NCBI GenBank assembly: GCA_014650475.1
Contig: BMVA01000023.1
Location: 1-64,000, forward strand
From: Streptomyces albogriseolus
GTDB lineage: Bacteria > Actinomycetota > Actinomycetes > Streptomycetales > Streptomycetaceae
Reading direction: 5' to 3'
DNA: 64,000 nt
Below the pieces are notes generated by a model that was given only the letters and a program-made list of their open reading frames with translations, made no database searches and was not told the origin of the DNA. Below are positions 53,988 to 63,066 of this stretch, in pieces; the first letter of the stretch is position 1; every line of letters begins with the position of its first letter. Made by a program: the position numbers and the translations under genes.

Positions 53988-54649
53988 GCCGCGCTCAGTC
54001 CGTTCGTGCACGCGGCGCCCGGCTCGGGGGTCTGTGCGCCCTGGACGTACTTGGTGAGGAACTTCTCGACCCGGGGATCCGAAGCCTTGTCGACGCTGAG
54101 CTGTGTCCCCCATGCGGAGAGCATGATGGTGCCGGCCTGTTCCTTGACCGGGCTCATCAGGGTGTACGGGGTCTTGGCGACCTGCTTGGCCAGTTGCTCC
54201 GTGTCGGCGCTGGACGCCTTGTCGTTGTACGTGATCCAGACCGCGCCGTGCTCCAGGGAATGGACCGCGTTTCCGGCGGCGACGGGCTTCTCGTAGACGT
54301 CGCCCTGGCAGTTCATCCAGGCGTTCTTGTGGTCACCGCCGACCGCGGGGGTCATCGGGTAGTCGACGTCCTGTTCGACGTGGTTGCGGCCGAGTTTCTT
54401 CGCGTCCCAGCTCTTCGTGCCCTGCACGGGCTTCTTGGCCTCGGCGGTTTTCTGCTCTTCCTTTTCATTGGCGCTGTTGAGGGCGTACGCGCCCCAGCCG
54501 GCCAGCGACACGACGACGAGCGTGCTGGTCGTGATGGCGAGGATGCGGTTGCGGCGCTCGCGGGCCTTCTCGGCACGGCGCATTGCCTGCACATGAGCCT
54601 TGCGTTCAGCGGAGCTGCGGGCGGACTTGCCTGTCTTGGGGGCACCCAT
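53984..54649 (-). CDS. DUF3105-family membrane protein
   Basis: 221 residues from ATG 54649. Cytoplasmic basic N-terminus, TM at about 37-57, then a DUF3105 domain with NCQGDVYEKPVAAGNAVHSL, EHGAVWITY and a conserved WGTQL. DUF3105 proteins are usually paired with DUF305, as here; the pair is probably involved in copper handling (inference). Confidence 0.9.
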   Translation of the reverse strand: MGAPKTGKSARSSAERKAHVQAMRRAEKARERRNRILAITTSTLVVVSLAGWGAYALNSANEKEEQKTAEAKKPVQGTKSWDAKKLGRNHVEQDVDYPMTPAVGGDHKNAWMNCQGDVYEKPVAAGNAVHSLEHGAVWITYNDKASSADTEQLAKQVAKTPYTLMSPVKEQAGTIMLSAWGTQLSVDKASDPRVEKFLTKYVQGAQTPEPGAACTNGLSAA

Positions 54650-54747
54650 GGGTGTTCCTTGTCCCCGCCGCGCGAAGGCACGGCGGTGCTACGAAGGGGG
54701 ATGTCGGATGGAGGGAGAGCGGCACGGGGAGCCGCCCGGACATCCCG

Positions 54748-55164
54748 CTACGTCCGCAGCACCTGCAGCACATGGAGGCTCGGCGCCGCGCGGCCCGTCT
54801 GCGACACCGCCGCGAGGAGAGGGCCGGTTGGCCTCGATGCGCAGGGCATTTCCGGTAGGACCACCGGGTCGAGCTGGGGTGGTGTGGAGACGACGGCCCC
54901 GACATGGTGCGTCGCCGAGACGCAGCAGGTCCCGCCCGCCGGACAGCCGTCCGGCATCGCGGCCCTGGAACCGTGCAACGACGCGCTCGCCTCGGTCGGG
55001 GCAACAGCGGTGACCTGCACAATGGGCCCCCGCGTTACATCGTGGTGCCCAACCGCACTCACGCACACGAACAGAGCGGTCAGCGCCGCGGCCAGCCAGC
55101 ACGCGAGGGCGGCCGATCCCACGGACCTCCGCGCCCTATTGTCGCCGTGTCCCGCTCGGTTCAT
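54748..55164 (-). CDS. Small membrane/secreted protein (DUF6153-like)
   Basis: 138 residues from ATG 55164. One hydrophobic helix (ALACWLAAALTALFVCVSAV), then His, Cys and Pro-rich sequence (CPAGGTCC; ATHHVGAVVS) and the end PSLHVLQVLRT, as in DUF6153 proteins found near copper genes in Streptomyces. Ribosome binding site not clear. Confidence 0.55.
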   Translation of the reverse strand: MNRAGHGDNRARRSVGSAALACWLAAALTALFVCVSAVGHHDVTRGPIVQVTAVAPTEASASLHGSRAAMPDGCPAGGTCCVSATHHVGAVVSTPPQLDPVVLPEMPCASRPTGPLLAAVSQTGRAAPSLHVLQVLRT

Positions 55165-55260
55165 CGCCGCTGATAGTAACGGCTGTGTGCCGCCGCGTAT
55201 GCGGGTCCGGTGCGGAAGGTTGCCCCGGCCGCACGACCGTGAATCGGCCGTGCCAGGCTG

Positions 55261-55386
55261 TCCCGCAGACACATCGCGCCGCGCCGGGACGACGGCACAC
55301 TGACGCTGCGCGCCTGGTTCTACGAGGTGAACAGCGGCTCGGTGGCGACCTTCCATCCGGATCCGGACGCGTTCCTGCCCCGGTGA
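55261..55386 (+). pseudogene. Beta-carbonic anhydrase C-terminal fragment
   Basis: Frame ending TGA 55384-55386 reads GTLTLRAWFYEVNSGSVATF and FHPDPDAFLPR. This matches the end of beta-class carbonic anhydrases. No upstream part is present, so it is a remnant, 39 bases before the ccdA-like start. Confidence 0.55.
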
Positions 55387-55425
55387 CAGCCCTGTCAATC
55401 CATGCGGACGCAAGGAGACTGAGTG

Positions 55426-56178
55426 ATGCTTCTGGCCGCCGGACTCGACGCCACCGTCGTGAGCGGCTCCCTCCTGCTCGCGCTGCCCATCGCCGGACTC
55501 GCCGGCGCCGTCTCCTTCTTCTCCCCGTGCGTACTGCCGCTCGTGCCCGGTTACCTCTCGTACATCACCGGGGTCAGCGGCGCGGATCTTGCCGAGGCCC
55601 GGCGCGGGCGCATCCTGGCGGGCACGCTGCTGTTCCTGGCCGGGTTCACGGCCGTGTTCGTCTCGTTCGGGGCCGCGTTCGGCTACGCGGGCAACACGCT
55701 GCTGGAGTACCAGGAACCGCTCATCCGGATCCTCGGCGCGCTGACCATCGTGATGGGCCTGTCGTTCATGGGCGTACTACCGGGAATCCGGCGCGAGTGG
55801 CGCCTGCACCGGCGCCCGGCGGCCGGCCTGGCCGGTGCCCCGATGCTGGGCGTGCTGTTCGGCCTGGGCTGGACCCCGTGCATCGGCCCCACCCTTGCCG
55901 CGGTGCAGGCGCTGGCGTTCAGCGAGGCGAGTGCCGGCCGCGGGGCCGTGCTGACCGTCGCGTACTGCGCTGGGCTGGGACTGCCCTTCCTCGCTGCAGG
56001 GTTGGCCTTTCGTAAGACGCTCGGGGTGTTCTCCTGGGTCAAGGCTCACTACCAGTGGGTGATGCGTATCGGCGGCGGCATGATGATCGCGACGGGGCTG
56101 CTGATGGTGACCGGCGTGTGGAGCAGTCTCATCAGCCAGATGCAGTCCTGGTCGGCCGGGTTCACGGTGGGCATCTGA
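55426..56178 (+). CDS. ccdA: CcdA-like cytochrome c biogenesis / thiol-transfer membrane protein
   Basis: 250 residues from ATG 55426; AAGGAG 8 bases upstream (GTG 55423 less likely). Six TM helices with the two redox cysteine motifs [15 protein letters not shown] and [14 protein letters not shown]. Transfers electrons across the membrane to extracytoplasmic thioredoxin-like proteins. Located beside DUF305/DUF3105, forming a metal/redox block; a degenerate paralogue lies at 60269. Confidence 0.93.
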   Translation: MLLAAGLDATVVSGSLLLALPIAGLAGAVSFFSPCVLPLVPGYLSYITGVSGADLAEARRGRILAGTLLFLAGFTAVFVSFGAAFGYAGNTLLEYQEPLIRILGALTIVMGLSFMGVLPGIRREWRLHRRPAAGLAGAPMLGVLFGLGWTPCIGPTLAAVQALAFSEASAGRGAVLTVAYCAGLGLPFLAAGLAFRKTLGVFSWVKAHYQWVMRIGGGMMIATGLLMVTGVWSSLISQMQSWSAGFTVGI

Positions 56179-56192
56179 AGCGGGCTCTAGCT

Positions 56193-56468
56193 CTAGCGAG
56201 CGTCCTCGGCCGCTGGCTGTTGACGAGGCTGCGCGGGAAGCCGTAGGGCGATGAGGGCCGAAACGGCGAGGCAGACCGCCGCGCTGGTGAGGAAGACGCG
56301 GGACACGGCGTCGGTGAAGGCCCCGGCGGCGTGGTTGGTCAGGTCCGCGCCGAGCGGAGGGTCGAGGCGTCGGGCGGTGGCATGGGCCCCGGCGACGCTG
56401 TCGCGGGCGGCATCGGCCACCGGCTGGGGAAGGCCCCGCAGATGGGGGTCGAGGTCGCCGGTGTCCAC
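56193..56468 (-). pseudogene. C-terminal fragment of an EmrB/QacA-type MFS transporter
   Basis: Reads LPQPVADAARDSVAGAHATA and GAFTDAVSRVFLTSAAVCLA, matching the last extracellular loop and last TM helix of DHA2 drug exporters. The other 13 helices are missing. Confidence 0.6.
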
Positions 56469-56588
56469 GCCACGGCCTCGACGTGCGCGGGGCCTTCACC
56501 CGTCCGCAGCGACTACGTGCTCGGTGCCGCCCTCAAGCAGGGCCCGAGCGGAGGGTGAAGGTGTTCAGGAGCCCTGAGGACAGCGAGG

Positions 56589-56646
56589 TCACCTGGGTGC
56601 CGCGCCGCGCCCCCTGAGCATGTCGGCCATGAGCTTCATCTCCGGG
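56589..56646 (-). pseudogene. Stray DUF305 C-terminus
   Basis: Minus strand reads EMKLMADMLRGRGAAPR then stop, against EMELMADMLKERGSAAR at the end of the intact gene at 53286. A second DUF305 gene was lost except for its tail. The rest of 56179-57117 holds no gene that I can support. Confidence 0.6.
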
Positions 56647-57117
56647 GACCCGGGCGAGGGCGAACAGACGGCGTGACAGGCCAACTGCGCCGTCGCGGCA
56701 CTCCGAGCCTGGGTATCCGTCAACCTGCGGCGGGCTAGCACGCCGCCGCCCGGCCCGGCCATCGCGGCCGTCGCCGCACCGCGAGCCGGCGCGCCCGCAG
56801 CCCGTGCGGCGCGCCGGCCGCCGGGGAGCGGGGCCTGTCGGGCACAGCGGTCGCATGAGTTCGGGCCTTCGGATAGTCAGTCGCGCTCTTGGAAGTGGTG
56901 CGGCTGTTCGTCCGTACGCCGTTGGTCGCGTAATCACCCTTCCGCACCCGGGCCCGCCGTTGGGCGGCTCCTATCGCGCCCCTTCGGACCGGTTGTATTT
57001 TCGCAGGTCAGGAGCCTGTTAACGGACATGACAACGGTCACCGATGCAGCCTTTGCCCCTTTTGGTCCCTGTGTGTTTCCCTGCCTGGAACAGACATCGT
57101 GAAAGGGGCGGGCGGTC

Positions 57118-58029
57118 ATGGGCGGAAACGGTCACAGCCATGGGGTGGGCAGTCACGCGGGAGGCCGGCACCGCTGGCGGCTCGCGGTGTCGTTCGCCAT
57201 GGTGGGTTCGTTCTTCGTGGTCGAACTGGTCTACGGGCTGCTGTCGGGCTCGCTCGCGCTCCTGTCGGATGCCGGGCACATGGCCGCCGACGTGGTGGCG
57301 CTGGGCGCGGCGCTGGTGGCAACCCGGATAGCCACCCGGCCCGACACCACCGGCCGCCGCACCTACGGCTCCTATCGCGCAGAGGTGTTCGCCAGCCTGC
57401 TCTCGGTGCTGCTGATGCTCGGCGTGTCGGTCTATGTGGTCGCCGAAGCCATCGGCCGCATCGGCGGCGACGCCGAGGTCGACTCCGGCCCCATGCTCGT
57501 CGTGGGCGTGCTCGGCCTGGCGGTCAACGTGGCCGCGCTGCTCCTGCTGCGGTCCGGCGCGTCCGAGAGCCTGAACGTCAAGGGCGCCTACCTGGAAGTC
57601 GTGGCCGACACCGCCGGCTCGGTCGGCGTGATTCTGGCGGGCGGGCTGGTGGCCGCCACCGGTCAGCCCCTCTGGGACACCCTGGTCGCCCTCGCCATCG
57701 GTGCGTTCGTCGCGGTGCGCGCCGTTGCACTGGGCCGCGAGGTCTTCGCCGTCCTCGGCCAGCACGTGCCGACGGGCATGGACCAGGCCGCCGTGGCCGA
57801 CGATCTGGCCGCCGTCGGCGGCGTGAAGGACGTGCATGACCTGCACCTGTGGACCCTGACCTCGGGCATGAACGTGGCAACGGCCCACTTGGTGACCGCC
57901 GACCGCGCCGACAGCCACGCCGTCCTCGACGAGGCGCGCGACCTGCTGCGCGATCGCCATGGTGTCGCCCATGCCACCCTGCAGGTCGAACCCGCCGAGC
58001 ACACCGGCTGCGAGCGCGTCGGCTGGTAG
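57118..58029 (+). CDS. Cation diffusion facilitator (CzcD-like) transporter
   Basis: 303 residues from ATG 57118, with a GAAAGGGGCGGG upstream. N-terminal His-rich GNGHSHGVGSH, then six TM helices with the zinc-site motif LLSDAGHMAADV (TM2) and LEVVADTAGSVGV (TM5), and a cytoplasmic domain (VHDLHLWTLTSGM). Exports Zn2+ or Cd2+/Co2+ by proton exchange. Regulated promoter probable in the 5' gap, but no clear operator. Confidence 0.94.
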   Translation: MGGNGHSHGVGSHAGGRHRWRLAVSFAMVGSFFVVELVYGLLSGSLALLSDAGHMAADVVALGAALVATRIATRPDTTGRRTYGSYRAEVFASLLSVLLMLGVSVYVVAEAIGRIGGDAEVDSGPMLVVGVLGLAVNVAALLLLRSGASESLNVKGAYLEVVADTAGSVGVILAGGLVAATGQPLWDTLVALAIGAFVAVRAVALGREVFAVLGQHVPTGMDQAAVADDLAAVGGVKDVHDLHLWTLTSGMNVATAHLVTADRADSHAVLDEARDLLRDRHGVAHATLQVEPAEHTGCERVGW

Positions 58030-58372
58030 AGATGGCCTCTCCAGATGCCTCTGCCCAGAGGCCAGTTGCAATCCGGTGGCCCAGGGGTGCTCGCTGGGTG
58101 ACTCCTTCGCCCCCGGTTTACGGTGAGGACCTGGGTCGGGGCCGAGCACCTGCCCGGCCCCGTCCATCAGCCACTCGTCGGGGCCGCCGAGTCGTGTCCG
58201 CCCTACCTTCCCGATGGGGATGCCCAGACCGTGGGCCGTCCCACGGCCAGAGCGGGCGACCGCCATGTCAGGGCCCACCGGACGATGTCGCCGTCCGATG
58301 TACAGGGGTCCGCTGAGGCGTTCGTGCCGGGAATGGGTGGCACTCACGTGCGAGACCGCGGCCAGGGAGACC
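58030..58372. other. Convergent gap with hairpin
   Basis: TGGCCTCT (58033) and AGAGGCCA (58057) form an 8-bp stem with a 16-base loop, a plausible terminator of the CDF gene. The rest of the gap has no recognised feature. Confidence 0.45.
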
Positions 58373-59389
58373 TCAGTGGTCGGAAGGGCGGTGCTCGCCA
58401 TGCGCAGCGCGGGGCGGGGCGCCGATAACAGCTCCGGCGTGCGCCCGGGCCGCGGGATCGCGCCGGGACTTGAGCAGGCTGGCCACCGTGGTGACGGCCA
58501 GAACCCCGCCGATGACCGCCAGCGACACGGGCGTGGAGATCTCGGGCACCCCGGAGTCGAGGCCGTGCCCCCAGTGCAGGATCAGCTTCACCCCGATGAA
58601 CGCCAGGATCAGCGCCAGCCCGCTCGACAGGTACACCAGCCGGTCGAGCAGGCCGCTTACCAGGAAGAACAGCGCGCGCAGACCCAGCAGGGCGAAGGCG
58701 TTGGCGACGAAGACGATGTAAGCCTGTTCGGTCACTCCGAACACCGCTGGGATCGAGTCCAGCGCGAACAGGATGTCCGTGCCGCCGATGGCGATGAACA
58801 CCACGAACAGCGGCGTGACCACGCGCCGGCCGTCGATACGGGCCAGCAGCCGGCCACCGACGTAGGTGTCGCTGACCGGCAGCACCCGACGGCAGGAATG
58901 CACCAGCACGTTGTTCTCGACGTCGGGGTCCTCGTCACGATGGCGGTACAGCTGCACCGCGGTCCACAGCAGCAGCAGTCCGAAGAGCAGGAACATGAAG
59001 GAGAACAGCGACAGCAGCGTTGCTCCCAGGGCGATGAAGATCGCTCGCAGGACCAGGGCGGCGATGATGCCGAAGGTGAGCACCCGCTGCTGGTGCTCAC
59101 GGGGCACCGCGAACGTCGACATGATGATCACGAAGACGAAGAGGTTGTCGACTGACAGACTCTTCTCCACGATGTAGCCGGCGAAGTACTCGGCGCCGTA
59201 TTCCCACCCCACCTGAGTGGCGAAGACCAGGCCGAAGACCACCGCCACCGCGATGTAGAAGGCGGACCAGGCGGCCGCCTCCCGGAAGCCCACCGCGTGC
59301 GGACGTACCGTGCCCACCACCAGATCCAGGGCAAGGAGCGCCAGGATCACACCGATCGTCAGAGCCCACCCGAGCGCGGTGACCTGCAT
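58373..59389 (-). CDS. TerC-family membrane protein
   Basis: 338 residues from ATG 59389; GGGAGG lies 6 bases upstream. Nine TM helices with the TerC signature: EKSLSVDNLFVFVIIMSTF and GTDILFALDSIPAVFGV, each with conserved acidic residues (Asp/Glu, then Asp). TerC proteins are linked to metal (manganese) export and to tellurite-related stress. Convergent with the CDF gene, fitting a metal-stress block. Confidence 0.93.
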   Translation of the reverse strand: MQVTALGWALTIGVILALLALDLVVGTVRPHAVGFREAAAWSAFYIAVAVVFGLVFATQVGWEYGAEYFAGYIVEKSLSVDNLFVFVIIMSTFAVPREHQQRVLTFGIIAALVLRAIFIALGATLLSLFSFMFLLFGLLLLWTAVQLYRHRDEDPDVENNVLVHSCRRVLPVSDTYVGGRLLARIDGRRVVTPLFVVFIAIGGTDILFALDSIPAVFGVTEQAYIVFVANAFALLGLRALFFLVSGLLDRLVYLSSGLALILAFIGVKLILHWGHGLDSGVPEISTPVSLAVIGGVLAVTTVASLLKSRRDPAARAHAGAVIGAPPRAAHGEHRPSDH

Positions 59390-59566
59390 ACCAGACCTCC
59401 CATTGGTCTCGTCTTCGTCGGACGCCGCACCATGCCCGCGTCGGACCTGCGCGTCACTTCCACGATCATCTCCGGCCATCACCGGATGCCTGAACATCGA
59501 AGTGCCCGACCCGCTGGTAGTCGTCCTCCTGCCATCCGTGATGAGCATTCGCGGCGTCGGAGTGAC

Positions 59567-59760
59567 TGTCTCACCCGCCGGCCGTGGGTGCTCGCCCGCC
59601 GGAGCCGGGCCTGGCCCGACCGGATCGCCTGCCGGCTTGCCTACGCGCCCAACGGCACCAAGCCCGAGCGCTTGGGCGGGATCGCCGACGCCGCTGGGCG
59701 ATCGAATTCGCCCTGCAGTCCGGCGCGGATGGGGTGAGCGCATCGCTGTGGCCGCTGTCG
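59567..59760 (+). pseudogene. IS701-like transposase fragment, frameshifted
   Basis: One frame reads PWVLARRSRAWPDRIACRLA, YAPNGTKPERLGGIADAAG (59567-59697), and the adjacent frame continues RWAIEFALQSGADGV (from 59692). This is the order WLLxRRS...RWxIEExF of IS701-type DDE transposases. Indel and missing ends show decay. The surrounding 59390-60268 has no other gene. Confidence 0.5.
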
Positions 59761-60268
59761 ACCGCCAGCCGTGCACATGGGACAGGGCCACCGATGACTC
59801 CGAGTGTGCCCGCTGCTGCGCCCGATCGGAACAGCCGCCTCCGCTGGCGGCGAGGAGCGCGGAGGTGATCGCGGTTCCCACGCGGCCGAGCACAGGGCGG
59901 GCAGCCGGGCGTGCGGTCACTGAAGTCCCTTGCGTAGCTGTAGGTTCCGATCTGCAATGTCCTCGGGCGTCGCGCTGACCTCGTGCTTTGGTCAACTGTC
60001 CGGACGGCTTGTCAGCGGATTTGTCCAGCCGGTCTGTCGCAGTGGCGAGGAGGTCGAGCGGGAGACCGCAAGGACCCAGTACGTGCCCCGCGACGAAGTC
60101 ACCTGCGACTGAGCGACCGCCGAGAGATCAGCGCGACCAGGCGGCGCGCTCCCGGGCGGGGATTCGGAACGACCCCGTCGGCGGTACCCGCCGAACCCGG
60201 CTGGTTCAGAACCTGGCCCAGGGCCGCGTCCTCGTGGGGGTTCGAACCCGCCCGGGAAGCGCACGCAT

Positions 60269-60589
60269 TTCGGCCGGGGCTGGCCCCCGTGCATCGGCCC
60301 GACCCTCGCCGCCGTCCTCAGCCTGTACGTCACCACGGGCAGCGCCGGACGCGGCGCCATACTCGCCTTCGTCTACAGCGTCGGCCTGGGCCTGCAGTTC
60401 CTCGTCGCCGTGATCGGCTTCCGGCGCGCGCTGAAGGCGTTCGGGCTCGCGCGCTGTAACGCGCGGGGCATGATGCGGTTCGGTGGAGCGGTGCTCGTCC
60501 TCGTCGGAATCCTCCAAGTCAGCGGTATCTGAACGTACTTCACGGGGCAACTGCGCTACGGGTTGGCGGGCGTCCAGCCGTGGCTGTAG
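60269..60589 (+). pseudogene. ccdA-like pseudogene with an in-frame stop
   Basis: Reads [20 protein letters not shown] and onward through FVYSVGLGLQFLVAVIG to LVLVGILQVSGI, then TGA at 60530 where homologues have Trp, then TYFTGQLRYGLAGVQPWL to TAG at 60587. Only the C-terminal half of a CcdA protein is present. The single TGG-to-TGA change and missing N-terminus show inactivation. Confidence 0.8.
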
Positions 60590-60774
60590 CGCCCCATCCG
60601 CGAGAAGCAACAACAGCTCGGCCAGGAAACAGCGTCTGGCGGATTCACCTGCCGCTCCACCGGGCCGCTTTCGGCCAGAAAGCGTGCCCAGCAGCACCCA
60701 ACAGGGGGTGGTCCGCACCCTGGTCGGACACACCGCCCTCGAAGGCGACACCGGGCAGGGATAATTGCCTCAAC

Positions 60775-61362
60775 ATGTTCGTCCAGTCTGTCGGTGACCG
60801 AACCGTGAAGGGCAGCGCCGTCCGCGCAGCCGCCGTCGCGGTGCTCGGCAGTGCCCTGGCCGCCGGACTTCACCACGCCACGGGCGACTCGCCGGTTTCA
60901 GGGCCGGCGGTGGCACTCGCGGCATCCGTACTATTCGTGGGCGCGTTCCTCGCGTTCGCGGTCTGCTCGCCCCGTACGACGGCGCTGCTCCTCGCGGCCG
61001 CGCAGGCGGCCCTGCCGATCTGGCTCAACACCACCGAACCGCTGGCTGCTTCGGACGGCCATTACCGGTTGCTGCCCACGTGGCACCACAGCAGTCCGGC
61101 CATGGCCGCCCTGAACCTCACGGTGGCCGTGGCGCTGACCTGGCTGTTGAGCAGTGCGTGCGAGTTGCCCGCCCGGCTGGTGAACGCCTGCCTGGAGCCT
61201 GCCCGGCAGTGGCTGCTCCGACTGGCCGGCTTCCTCGGACTGCCTCTCCCTCTTCCCTACGAAGCGGTGACGTCCCGTCCCCGAGGGCGAGCCTCGGACA
61301 TTCCGCTGCTTCCTGTCGCCTGCCTCGTTCTTCGGCATCAGCGCGTGCCGTGCGGGCCGTGA
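60775..61362 (+). CDS. Membrane protein of unknown function
   Basis: 195 residues from ATG 60775. Hydrophobic helices at about 15-32, 38-58, 61-78 and 105-125 separated by short loops; Arg-rich tail. No conserved motif recognised. It follows the ccdA-like pseudogene and may belong to the same former metal/redox block. No strong ribosome binding site is visible. Confidence 0.5.
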   Translation: MFVQSVGDRTVKGSAVRAAAVAVLGSALAAGLHHATGDSPVSGPAVALAASVLFVGAFLAFAVCSPRTTALLLAAAQAALPIWLNTTEPLAASDGHYRLLPTWHHSSPAMAALNLTVAVALTWLLSSACELPARLVNACLEPARQWLLRLAGFLGLPLPLPYEAVTSRPRGRASDIPLLPVACLVLRHQRVPCGP

Positions 61363-61473
61363 GTTCGGCGTATCGCCGAATCCGTCCGCACGACTCGTGC
61401 GACCGGCCCGGAGCCGTGATCGTGCACGGCCCGGGGACCGTTCGCGACCACTGATGTCCTGGAGCGTTTCGCC

Positions 61474-61761
61474 ATGCCCATCCCATTGGCCGGGTGGTGC
61501 CCGGACGGTTTCGTCCGTGCAGTCCTGGGATCCGACAGCCCCGCACCCGATGACAGGTACGCACCCGAGCACGAGGATTCCGGCGGAGGTCTGCTCGACT
61601 TCCTCGCTTCCACCCAGATGATCCTGCTTATGGTCTTGGGGGTGTTGGCCGTTGTCCTGCTGGTATGGGTGCACTTCATGCACCGCCGGGAGGACAGGAA
61701 CCTCGACAGGGAGGCTCCTCGCGGTCCGGCGCCGCAAGCGCAAGACCGCGAAGGGGAGTGA
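61474..61761 (+). CDS. Small single-TM membrane protein
   Basis: 95 residues from ATG 61474. Extracytoplasmic-looking acidic N-terminal half, one TM helix (MILLMVLGVLAVVLLVWVHF) and a charged tail (MHRREDRNLDREAPRG). Family unknown. Followed at once by a strong terminator. Confidence 0.5.
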   Translation: MPIPLAGWCPDGFVRAVLGSDSPAPDDRYAPEHEDSGGGLLDFLASTQMILLMVLGVLAVVLLVWVHFMHRREDRNLDREAPRGPAPQAQDREGE

Positions 61762-61763
61762 CA

Positions 61764-61798
61764 CCTGGGAGGCCGACCGCTCCGGTCGGCCTCCCAGG
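61764..61798. terminator. Perfect 16-bp hairpin terminator, likely bidirectional
   Basis: CCTGGGAGGCCGACCG / CGGTCGGCCTCCCAGG, loop of 3 bases, between the convergent small membrane protein (+) and the MFS transporter (-). No poly-T, usual in actinomycetes. Confidence 0.88.
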
Positions 61799-61806
61799 CG
61801 GTTGCA

Positions 61807-63066
61807 TCAGGCAGGGGCGAGCTGTGGTTCCTCTCGTACGGCCAGGCGCCCGCTGCGGGCGAGCGCGGCGACGGATGCCGCACAGATGAGACCGGTGACG
61901 GTCAGCATGCACCAGGTCAGCCAGAGGGCGTCGTGCCTCGCGGCGAAGTCCCAGAGGGCGCCGGTGGCGAGGTTGCCGAGGGTGATGCCGAAGCCGGAGA
62001 CGGTGTTGTACAGGCCGTAGTGGGTGGCGACGAGGCGGTTGCCGGAGAGGGTGACGACGGTGTCCATCTCGAACGGGTAGACCACCGCGCTGCCCGCCGC
62101 GAGCAGCACCACGGCCGCCACCAGGGCGGCGAGCACCGCGCCGGTGGCGCCGGGCGGGGTGAGGGCCAGCGGCAGGAAGGCGAGTCCCATCGCGGTCAGT
62201 CCGCGGACCAGTGCCCGCCCGGAACTCCACCGCTGCTTCGCCCAGCCGGTGAGCCTGAGCTGACCCATGACGGCGACTGCGGCGGAGACGACGAAGAGGC
62301 CGCTGGTGACCCAAGTGCCCTTCGATCCCAGGGCGTTGGACGCGGCCAGGGGAAGGGCGAGGTAGACCTGGAAGGTCAGGACGTACGAGCCGATCATCGC
62401 AGTGGCGAAGAGCAGGAAGGGCCGGTTGGCGACGACCGTGCGCCACTGGGCCAGCACCCCGTCCGGTGCGGCCGTGGTGCCTGCCGTGTCGCCGTGGCGT
62501 GCGGGCAGAGCACGCCACTGCAGCACGGTCAGTACGGCGAAGATGGCGGCGGCCACGGTGCACACGAGCCGGAAGTCGGCGGCCAGCAGGGCGAGTCCGA
62601 CCAGCGGGCCCAGCAGCATTCCGGCCTGGTAGTAGACGTTGAAGGTGGCGAAGGCGTCCACGCGCCGCTCGCCCGCCTCGACGGCCAGGTAGGCGCGGAC
62701 GGCGGGGTTGAACAGGGCGCCCGCGAAGCCGGTGGCCGCCGAGGCGGCGATGAGGGCGGGGAGGCTGTCGACCCAGCCGAGCAGGCCGAAGCCGAGCGTG
62801 CGCAGGAGACAGCCGGCCATGATCGGGGCCTTGTAGCCGAAGCGGTCGGCGAGTGTGCCGCCGATCAGGAACATGCCCTGCTGGGAGAAGTTGCGCACGC
62901 CCAGGACGAGTCCGACCGCCCAGGCCGCGAGACCGAGCCCTCCGGACAGGTGGGCGGCGAGGTAGGGCATGAGCATGTAGAAGGCGAGGTTGATGGCGAA
63001 CTGGTTGGCCATCAACAGGCGTACGGCGGGCGGGAAGGAGCGGGTCTGCTGCCACAGGGTCTTCAT
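61807..63066 (-). CDS. MFS transporter
   Basis: 419 residues from ATG 63066 (ATGA overlap with the PLP enzyme gene). Twelve TM helices with motif [16 protein letters not shown] and a [20 protein letters not shown] stretch. Because it is coupled to the cysteine-synthase-like gene it may export that enzyme's product or a related amino-acid-derived metabolite (inference). Confidence 0.9.
   Translation of the reverse strand: MKTLWQQTRSFPPAVRLLMANQFAINLAFYMLMPYLAAHLSGGLGLAAWAVGLVLGVRNFSQQGMFLIGGTLADRFGYKAPIMAGCLLRTLGFGLLGWVDSLPALIAASAATGFAGALFNPAVRAYLAVEAGERRVDAFATFNVYYQAGMLLGPLVGLALLAADFRLVCTVAAAIFAVLTVLQWRALPARHGDTAGTTAAPDGVLAQWRTVVANRPFLLFATAMIGSYVLTFQVYLALPLAASNALGSKGTWVTSGLFVVSAAVAVMGQLRLTGWAKQRWSSGRALVRGLTAMGLAFLPLALTPPGATGAVLAALVAAVVLLAAGSAVVYPFEMDTVVTLSGNRLVATHYGLYNTVSGFGITLGNLATGALWDFAARHDALWLTWCMLTVTGLICAASVAALARSGRLAVREEPQLAPA

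Noticed and set aside
57019-58401. Long minus-strand open frame
   Set aside because: Antisense to the CDF transporter with shadow composition; no start context or family.
60238-60249. GGGTTCGAACCC resembling a tRNA T-arm
   Set aside because: No acceptor, D or anticodon arms can be folded around it and the T-stem does not pair properly.
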